Below, in pieces: positions 53,447-58,969 of a stretch of DNA of 58,969 bases (position 1 is its first letter; every line of letters starts with the position of its first letter). This DNA comes from Candidatus Bathyarchaeota archaeon (lineage in GTDB: Archaea > Thermoproteota > Bathyarchaeia > Bathyarchaeales > Bathycorpusculaceae). A program made the translations under genes and the position numbers. The notes beneath the pieces were generated by a model that saw only the letters and a program-made list of their open reading frames with translations, was not told where the DNA came from and ran no database searches. The stretch is taken from the NCBI GenBank assembly GCA_029881805.1, contig JAOULW010000012.1, forward strand, positions 1 through 58,969, written 5' to 3'.

Positions 53447-55066
53447 TTAAGGTTTCTTTTTTGTTTTGTAGGCTGTGACTGATAGTAGCGTTGCCGTCAT
53501 GAACAGAAGCATAAGCGTCGCGAATGCAAATTCTGGGATTACGTGGTATTCGAGTGTGTATTCCAGTTCTTGGCTTGTTATAGTGTTGTTGGCGTTGTCT
53601 TCAGCTATGATTATGTAGGTTATAGTTGTGCAGTATGGGAAGGCAGGTATGGTGCCGTTATAAATTTCTGCTTCGTACGGTTCCATCGTCGTGGTGAACC
53701 ATGTTCCGTTGCCTGTTGTGTAGTTTAGTGTTACCTGTTTTATTCCGCTTAAGTCGTCAGTTATGTTAGCGAAAACGTCAACTGTGTCCTCTTCGTACAC
53801 GTTTTCTTTGTCTGGTTGCTGCCAAACGTCGTTTATGTCGGGCGGAGTTGAGTCCACAGCAGTTTTGAACACGTATAGGCTATCATAGCCTGGTCCCGCG
53901 ATGGCTATGGTTGCTCCGTCTCCTGACATTGAAACCATGGGGCTGAGCTGTGCTAGCGGATATTCACCTATTTTGACGCCGTCAGCTGTGAAGAAGTAGG
54001 CTGTGTTATTGTATGCTTCGTCTTGAGCAGGAGCTGCTATGATATTTCCGTCATCGCTTATGGCCACGTCGAACACGACTTCGGACACGAGGGCAATCCA
54101 ATCTTCCGACTGCGTTCCATTCCGTGTTCTAGCGTCCGACCAGAAATGCAAGCTTCTTGGCATAAGGTATCCGCCGGCAACGACGTCGTCGCCGCTAGCG
54201 CTCATGTCAATTGACGTGAAAATTCCAGGGCATGTCCATGTCGCATTTGGATCGCCTGTTAGATTTGTTGCGTTTGCCCAGTAATACAGTGTGAGTGCGA
54301 CGAGTTCAAAGCCTACTGCCGCCACGGCGTAGCCATCGTCTGAAAGTGCCAAGTCTATTATTAGAGTATTTGTGTGATTTGTGAACCATAAAGGTGTGTA
54401 GTAGTCTGTGGCTGTGTCTGCATCTTTAAAGAACATGACGAATCCATTCAAGAAACCTCGTTGTCCTCCGCCTGCGACGTATTTACCGTTTGGTGAGATG
54501 TGCACCGTATAGAAGTCGGCTACGGGTGCATTATACATCCATGTGAAGTTCTGCTCTGATCCTGTTCTACTTGTGCAGCCTGCATAGTAATAGATGATTA
54601 CACCTGTGCCGCCGACTACGGTGTAGTTTCCGTTTGCTGACATATCCAGTGTGCCTCTTTCTATGGGTCCGTACAGGTCTCTGCTGATCCATGTTGGCTC
54701 TGTCTGATTGTCTACTCGCTGGGTTGATTGGTTGAAATAGTGCAGATATCCGTCGCCGTCTCCTGCCACCACGTAGTCGCCGTCGGTGGATATAGCCACT
54801 GACCTGAAGACCACGGCTTGTAGCTCGTACCGCCACAGCGGGTTCTCATTATCAGCGTCAAAGTAGTATAGGCCTGTGCTGTTCACGGCAGCCACATAAT
54901 TTCCGTCTTTCGAAACTGCCATGTCGTTAACAGCCATCGAGTTTACCCATTTGAGTTGCACGATGGTTGCTGTTGCGTTTGCGGTGTTAAGCGGGTTTAG
55001 TGTTACGTGTAAAAATGCCGTCAGCAATGTTGCTGTGATTAGAATTAGAATGATTTTTCTTTTCAT
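53447..55066 (-). CDS. Exported WD40/beta-propeller-like surface protein with C-terminal anchor
   Basis: 539 aa. A signal peptide (IILILITATLLTAFLHVTL) is followed by about seven repeats of the type ISTDGDYVVAGDGDGYLHYF, MSANGNYTVVGG and ISPNGKYVAGGGQRG: the D/N-G-x-[YW]-V-[AV] pattern of a WD40/PQQ-like propeller. After about residue 415 an Ig-like domain follows (DINDVWQQPDKENVYEEDTV) and then a C-terminal VIPEFAFAT, hydrophobic helix and basic KTKKKP. Probably a surface protein with binding function. The tail matches that of the NosD-like protein, hinting at the same sorting route. It is convergent with ppa. Confidence 0.8.
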   Translation of the reverse strand: MKRKIILILITATLLTAFLHVTLNPLNTANATATIVQLKWVNSMAVNDMAVSKDGNYVAAVNSTGLYYFDADNENPLWRYELQAVVFRSVAISTDGDYVVAGDGDGYLHYFNQSTQRVDNQTEPTWISRDLYGPIERGTLDMSANGNYTVVGGTGVIIYYYAGCTSRTGSEQNFTWMYNAPVADFYTVHISPNGKYVAGGGQRGFLNGFVMFFKDADTATDYYTPLWFTNHTNTLIIDLALSDDGYAVAAVGFELVALTLYYWANATNLTGDPNATWTCPGIFTSIDMSASGDDVVAGGYLMPRSLHFWSDARTRNGTQSEDWIALVSEVVFDVAISDDGNIIAAPAQDEAYNNTAYFFTADGVKIGEYPLAQLSPMVSMSGDGATIAIAGPGYDSLYVFKTAVDSTPPDINDVWQQPDKENVYEEDTVDVFANITDDLSGIKQVTLNYTTGNGTWFTTTMEPYEAEIYNGTIPAFPYCTTITYIIIAEDNANNTITSQELEYTLEYHVIPEFAFATLMLLFMTATLLSVTAYKTKKKP

Positions 55067-55233
55067 AATGCATCAGCTTCATAATTGTTGCTACAGTATG
55101 CTATTATGTTTTGCGCAAAAAAGATTGTGAAGAGAACGAAAATCCAATGTAAAGCCTGATTTTTAGACAATCTTATAATTTACAAGTTACAAAGTTCAGT
55201 ATTAGGATCGTCAGACAATTCGGAGCGACCATT

Positions 55234-55698
55234 ATGACACAACCGAAACTCGTTTCAAGATGTGGAATTTATTGCGATGCTTGTTACGTCTACCGCGCAT
55301 TCAAAGACGGCGGCGAGTTTCTGGACTCTGTCTCAAAAGAACTAGGCGTGCCCAAATCTCAGATAAGATGTGGTGGATGTCTTGGTCCGGAGGAAGAACT
55401 GTGGCAAAACTGTAGGAAATGTCGGGTGCGGGCATGTCTCAAAGAGAAGGGATTTGATTTCTGTTATGAGTGCCCGGAGTTTGAGAAAGGCTGCGACGGA
55501 TATGAAAGTCTGTTTAGTTCTTGTTTACAAAGAGGCGAAGACACTAAAGAGGCACTGAAACACTTCAGAATTGGCAAGACAGAAGAGTGGCTGAAAGAAC
55601 AAGACAAAAAGTGGCGTTGCACTAAGTGCAAAGGTAAACTCTCTTGGTATGAAAAAACTTGTCACCACTGCGGAGGTTCTATTTCACCGACGAAGTAG
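55234..55698 (+). CDS. DUF3795 cysteine-rich protein with zinc ribbon
   Basis: 154 aa. The N-terminal RCGIYCDACYVYRAF and CGGCLGPEEELWQNCRKCRVRACLKE are the DUF3795 fingerprint; a long spacer follows with FCYECPEFEKGC, and a C-terminal rubredoxin/zinc-ribbon pair CTKCKG and CHHCGG that is an addition to the family core. Some 17 cysteines, so at least two zinc or iron sites. The family is common in anaerobic archaea and bacteria, with unknown function. A second, shorter member is at 57604-57942. Confidence 0.8.
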   Translation: MTQPKLVSRCGIYCDACYVYRAFKDGGEFLDSVSKELGVPKSQIRCGGCLGPEEELWQNCRKCRVRACLKEKGFDFCYECPEFEKGCDGYESLFSSCLQRGEDTKEALKHFRIGKTEEWLKEQDKKWRCTKCKGKLSWYEKTCHHCGGSISPTK

Positions 55699-55899
55699 AC
55701 TAGAGAGACATTGGTCTGAATTTTAATCCAACCGACCAACCAACACTACGACAACGACAACCCAACCTTTCTTTACTCCTATTTCTACGTCTACCTATAC
55801 TATGATACGTCGCATAAGCTAGACTCCTTCATTTGACAACCAAGGGCATTGGAAGCAAAACCTTTTAGAATGAGGTCACCTCCCGATTAACCGATAGAA

Positions 55900-56892
55900 A
55901 TGCGTTGGTCAATCTTCGCAGTTCTAGGCTCAATACTCTTGACGTTAGGAATCACACTTATCATCTACGCGCAAAACATACCCGTCTACTACGCTGGCGG
56001 AGGAACAGGAGTCTCCGTGACTGGCAAAGTCGTAGGAGGACTAGCGCCCAGCTATTGCGAAATTCCCATAATCACAGTGCCGAACACGCTCCATATTCAC
56101 GCAAGATCAATTGAACCAGTCACCGTCAGAATCGACGCACCAAACAGAACCAGTCTAGCGCAATGGCAAAACGAAACGGTAAGCGTAGACTATCCTGTGG
56201 CAGAATGCGGGTTCTGGCGAGTCTACATCTCACAATCCTCAGGATACTTCGTGTACGGCGAAGTGCTTGCCACCGCCCCACTGTATGCACATCCAGTGCT
56301 CATGTACGCGTCAATACCAATCTTGCTCGGCACCATGAGTCTCCTGCATTCGAACTACAAGAAGAAACAGACTTCCTACCTCGAAGACATTCAATTTGAA
56401 CAAAACATCGGGGGAAGATGGGTCTTCCTCTCTTGGATCCCAATACTCGCAATCATTTCTCAGGCACCCTCTTACATTCCGAGCTTTCCCTGGCTCTACG
56501 CTCTCCTAATAGCAGTAATAGTCGCAGCTGTCTTCTTCTCATTCGCCCTCGCCTACGTTAAGATATACTTGTCAAACAAAGGCTTCTACATCGAAGCCCC
56601 ATTCCTCAACTTTCACAAACACTATGAAACGCACCAAATCTTGGGATACAGTATCACACAGGAAGACAAGCAACGGCTGCTAGGCTTCTGGACAATACCG
56701 TCAAGGCATCCGAAGAAGGAAGACCAGATCACCATCTCCATCCTAGACCCCTTGCCAACACGAATCTGGATAACATCGCTCGCAACAAGACTGTACCCCA
56801 ACAAGATAGTCTTCCGCCCAAAATCCACAGAGAAATTCATGGATGCTGCCAGAAAACTGGGCATACCAAAGAAAGAAGCCGCTGATATTTAG
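55900..56892 (+). CDS. Membrane protein of unknown function
   Basis: 330 aa. An N-terminal signal/TM (IFAVLGSILLTLGITLIIY), an extracytoplasmic beta-rich domain (residues 30-125), a TM near 130-150, two more TM helices near 170-220 (WVFLSWIPILAIISQ and LYALLIAVIVAAVFFSFALAY), and a cytoplasmic C-terminal domain with a PH-like beta pattern (IYLSNKGFYIEAPFL, RIWITSLATRLY, FRPKSTEKFMDAA). The PH-like part resembles bacterial bPH domains. No catalytic motif. Upstream GAGGTCACCTC is palindromic and could be an operator. Stands alone. Confidence 0.55.
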   Translation: MRWSIFAVLGSILLTLGITLIIYAQNIPVYYAGGGTGVSVTGKVVGGLAPSYCEIPIITVPNTLHIHARSIEPVTVRIDAPNRTSLAQWQNETVSVDYPVAECGFWRVYISQSSGYFVYGEVLATAPLYAHPVLMYASIPILLGTMSLLHSNYKKKQTSYLEDIQFEQNIGGRWVFLSWIPILAIISQAPSYIPSFPWLYALLIAVIVAAVFFSFALAYVKIYLSNKGFYIEAPFLNFHKHYETHQILGYSITQEDKQRLLGFWTIPSRHPKKEDQITISILDPLPTRIWITSLATRLYPNKIVFRPKSTEKFMDAARKLGIPKKEAADI

Positions 56893-57257
56893 AAGCGGGG
56901 GTCTCCATTTCACAATGCTTGTATTTAGAAACTCTGTTTTCAGCTGGTATATCAGACTAAAAGAAAAGCCGATTAATAGTTTGAACCTCGGGAGCAATCA
57001 CCACACTGTTGAAGTTACGACCAACACGCCAGCCCACAGCGAAACCAATCATCTATTTGGGTTTTCTGAAGAGCATGATGTTTTGGGGAGTCGTATAGAC
57101 GGAGACAAAGCACGCGTAGTCCGTTTTGAAACAATCCCACTCATTAAGATTCATGCCTCTATTTTGCCGTGTTTCGGTCTTCCGTTGTTGTGGCGCAAAA
57201 AAGCGCGCTCTGAAAAGGATAGAACTAGGGGTCGCACTTGATGAATAGTACTTGGCT
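56893..57257. other. 365-bp region with no confident gene
   Basis: A plus-strand open frame continues from before 56893 to 57241 but its product looks unlike a protein and has no RBS, and a minus-strand frame overlaps it and the small gene that follows. Neither is called. Confidence 0.3.
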
Positions 57258-57434
57258 TCAGCTATCCTCCAGAATCCCAACGCTTTCAACATCGTCAGGA
57301 ACGATGGTGAACCTAGTCATTTCGTTCTTCTTGTCCTCCTTTGACACCCACATTATGGCTCTGTGTACTTCGACGTTGTCTGGAAGCGTGAATTCATGAG
57401 TTTTTCCGTTCTTGAGACGGAACCGAAACTTCAA
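57258..57434 (-). CDS. Small 58-aa protein, unknown function
   Basis: A gene below the usual size limit. The product begins MKFRFRLKNGKTHEFTLP and continues with DNVEVHRAIMWVSKEDKKN then EMTRFTIVPDDVESVGI, a compact alternation of strands and a helix that looks like a small ubiquitin-like or beta-grasp-type fold, but I do not recognise a family. The start is a TTG with GAGGGGG about 8 nt upstream, one of the stronger RBSs here. No cysteines. It is followed on the same strand only by intergenic DNA. Real gene likely by RBS and protein-like composition. Confidence 0.5.
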   Translation of the reverse strand: MKFRFRLKNGKTHEFTLPDNVEVHRAIMWVSKEDKKNEMTRFTIVPDDVESVGILEDS

Positions 57435-57523
57435 GTTGAATGCCCCCTCAGCTTATTATCCTGGGGGTTTGGGCAAGAAATATCATTTGTAAATCGACAA
57501 TATGTAGCAGTGACACTGCTTTG

Positions 57524-57545
57524 GGGGTAAAGTTTTACCCAACCA
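57524..57545. repeat. Repeat with palindromic core, copy 1
   Basis: GGGGTAAAGTTTTACCCAACCA. The core GGGTAAA-GT-TTTACCC is a perfect inverted repeat (57525-57540). A near copy lies at 57992-58013; the two flank the DUF3795 gene at 57604-57942 in the same orientation. Confidence 0.6.
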
Positions 57546-57603
57546 ACCATTTGGTCTTCTGGCAATCATTCATTCTGGAGGCGTACAGTCTTCAGGAAAT
57601 ACG

Positions 57604-57942
57604 CTATTTTCTCTGTTCATCTTCTTTTTTGAGTCTTTCGGACATTTCTATGAATTTCTGAGTTCCGACTCTTCTTCGGTATGCCAAAAGTCCAGCTCTA
57701 GTAAAGGCGCTCTTCTGTCCATGTGCAGGGTCAAACTGGTTTACGAAAAGGTCACACGGAAAGTCCTCACACATGCCACAATGCTCAACTCGACCCTTCG
57801 CACAAGCATGTACTTTGCACTTGCCCCAGAAAAGCTCTCCATTCTGATTGCCACATCCTGAGCAGCTTGGCTTTTCCTTTCGGTTAAGGAAACTGCATAT
57901 TCCACAGTATGTGCCACAAGGTGCAACTAGCTTCTCGTTCAT
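57604..57942 (-). CDS. DUF3795 cysteine-rich protein
   Basis: 112 aa. APCGTYCGICSFLNR, CSGCGNQNGELFWGKCKVHACA and HCGMCEDFPCDLF make the DUF3795 cysteine array (about twelve cysteines). Similar to the N-terminal part of the protein at 55234-55698 but without its zinc-ribbon tail. Function unknown; metal binding is likely. It is flanked by two copies of a short palindromic repeat. Confidence 0.78.
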   Translation of the reverse strand: MNEKLVAPCGTYCGICSFLNRKEKPSCSGCGNQNGELFWGKCKVHACAKGRVEHCGMCEDFPCDLFVNQFDPAHGQKSAFTRAGLLAYRRRVGTQKFIEMSERLKKEDEQRK

Positions 57943-58402
57943 TCATTCCGCCTCGAGTATCAACAGATTGGTGCCATTATTATTATTGGTTGGGGTAAAG
58001 TTTTATCCAACAACAACAACCAACATTTTACGTGCCACATGACTTCAGGAAAAGACTACTGAAACGGCAGTATACACGGTTCAGCATACACGGTGTTGTG
58101 AGAGCTGAAAAGAGGGTACTACCAGAGGTCAAGGCAATAATGCGGGTAGTATATAGGTAGTAGCGGAATCGAGTATACGGTCTGTCCTGACAATGGATAG
58201 TTGCCATAGCCAAGCTGATCCTTTCTATTCAGGTATGTCTATGTACATTTCTACCCTTGGCTGATGTTTGTGCTGCCCCGCGTGCCGCGACATCTATTAA
58301 ACCGCGAGGGAAGAGCGCGCAAAAGTAAAAACTTTGATTCGCAGGAAAAACTTATTGTTGAACCAGATATAAGTAATATATCATAATCATGTGGAGTACT
58401 AA
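57943..58402. other. 460-bp intergenic region
   Basis: Contains repeat copy 2 (57992-58013), two ATACACGGT direct repeats near 58075-58095, and at its right end an AT-rich stretch with GATATAAGTAATATATC, the likely promoter of the partial methyltransferase gene. No coding sequence is supported. Confidence 0.4.
57992..58013. repeat. Repeat with palindromic core, copy 2
   Basis: GGGGTAAAGTTTTATCCAACAA, differing from copy 1 at few positions; the inverted repeat has one mismatch (TATCC for TACCC). Confidence 0.55.
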
Positions 58403-58969
58403 ATGTATAAGCTACTAAAAGAAATCAATTCAAGACCACAACCTTTTGAATTTTACACCGCTGCTGAATTGTGGACAAATGAGCATACAGCCAAACAGAT
58501 GCTGAAGTATCATTTGAATGATGATGTTGATCTTGCATCACGAAACAGAAATTTTATCAAAAAATCCGTGCAATGGATAGTTGAACGCTTTGAATTAGAT
58601 GAAAATTCAGAGATTGCTGATTTCGGTTGCGGACCAGGATTATATACGACTAGGTTTGCGGAACGAGGTGCAAAAGTCACCGGAATAGATTTTTCAAAAA
58701 ATTCAATTGAGTATGCGAAAAAAATGGCTAATGAAAAAGGACTGGATATTAAATATTTTAATCAGAACTACCTGGATTTTGAAACCGAGGATCGTTTCGA
58801 TTTGATTATCATGATTATGTGTGATTTTTGTGCGCTAAGTCCGGAGCAAAGAAAAAAACTACTGTCGAAATTCAAAGAATTTTTAAAACCAGAAGGATCA
58901 GTGCTGCTCGATGTGCATTCATTAAATCTATTTGATCAAAAACAGGAATCGGCTACTTATGAATTGAAC
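58403..58969 (+). CDS. Class I SAM methyltransferase, cut by the window end
   Basis: At least 189 aa are visible; the frame is open at the last base. RBS GGAG 6 nt before the ATG. N-terminal TAAELWTNEHTAKQML, then motif I IADFGCGPGLYTTRFAERG, the acidic GIDFSKNSIEYAKK, and DLIIMIMCDFCALSPEQRKK with LKPEGSVLLDVHS later. This is the Methyltransf_11/25 class. The base composition here is more AT-rich than in most of the window, so it may be a recent arrival. Substrate unknown. Confidence 0.82.
   Translation, partial: MYKLLKEINSRPQPFEFYTAAELWTNEHTAKQMLKYHLNDDVDLASRNRNFIKKSVQWIVERFELDENSEIADFGCGPGLYTTRFAERGAKVTGIDFSKNSIEYAKKMANEKGLDIKYFNQNYLDFETEDRFDLIIMIMCDFCALSPEQRKKLLSKFKEFLKPEGSVLLDVHSLNLFDQKQESATYELN

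Noticed and set aside
56843-57241. 132-codon plus-strand frame after the membrane protein gene
   Set aside because: It overlaps the end of a supported gene, has no RBS and its composition is not protein-like.

Overview
This window is a piece of an archaeal chromosome. It carries a ribosomal protein operon of the archaeal type (eL19, eL32, eS4, eL34, RNase P protein Rpp29, archaeal SecY and an EMC3/DUF106 membrane protein), a tetraether lipid synthase (Tes), hydrogenase maturation genes, an ETF/acyl-CoA dehydrogenase operon, an F420-type oxidoreductase and a large heterodisulfide-reductase-like redox cluster. TTG and GTG starts with good Shine-Dalgarno sites are common, and several other genes look leaderless. 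This mix points to the Thermoproteota (TACK) side, most likely Bathyarchaeia. The lineage is an inference, since no 16S rRNA or tRNA was seen.

Layout. 1-5 kb: a TPR-like protein, an ECF transporter S component, an AIR-synthase/HypE-like protein, and a small glycosyltransferase, methyltransferase and radical SAM group. 5.1-17.3 kb: a 23-gene block on the minus strand running from rpl22 to cmk, with its own promoter in front of rpl22. The usual upstream genes (L3, L4, L23, L2, S19) are replaced by an EamA transporter, and an Hsp20-family gene sits between L30 and L15. 18.4-24.1 kb: hypE, then hypF-hypC-hypD-DUF996 on the other strand, with no hydrogenase structural genes. 24.1-28.8 kb: an MFS transporter, Tes, a JAMM-type metalloprotein and a frameshifted ketoacyl-synthase-III-like gene. 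28.8-32.7 kb: etfB-etfA-acyl-CoA dehydrogenase and an archaeal thymidylate-synthase-like gene. 33-36.4 kb: assorted singletons.

36.4-39.5 kb holds the most unusual group. A TrmB-family regulator is divergent from an operon of nitroreductase, a single-chain tandem retropepsin-like protease, an arsenite-methyltransferase (ArsM) homologue and a 29-residue peptide with two Cys-Cys pairs. The shared intergenic region contains a perfect 7+6+7 palindrome next to the TATA box. Vicinal cysteines recur in four of the five products, so I infer a thiophilic metal or metalloid response. 42.9-44 kb is a second Hsp20 gene with its winged-helix regulator and three TTAC-N6-GTAA operator-like sites around the TATA box.

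44.6-52.7 kb encodes a hydrogenase-independent electron-transfer module: HdrA with a cysteine-free MvhD-like tail, a fused HdrC-HdrB protein, a thioredoxin reductase, a protein with two ferredoxin and two MvhD-like units, and an NfnA/NfnB-like pyridine nucleotide pair. Together these could link NAD(P)H, ferredoxin and a disulfide by flavin-based bifurcation. A pyrophosphatase follows. The right end holds an exported beta-propeller-like protein, two DUF3795 proteins, a newly noticed 58-aa gene, short repeats and a methyltransferase cut by the window edge.
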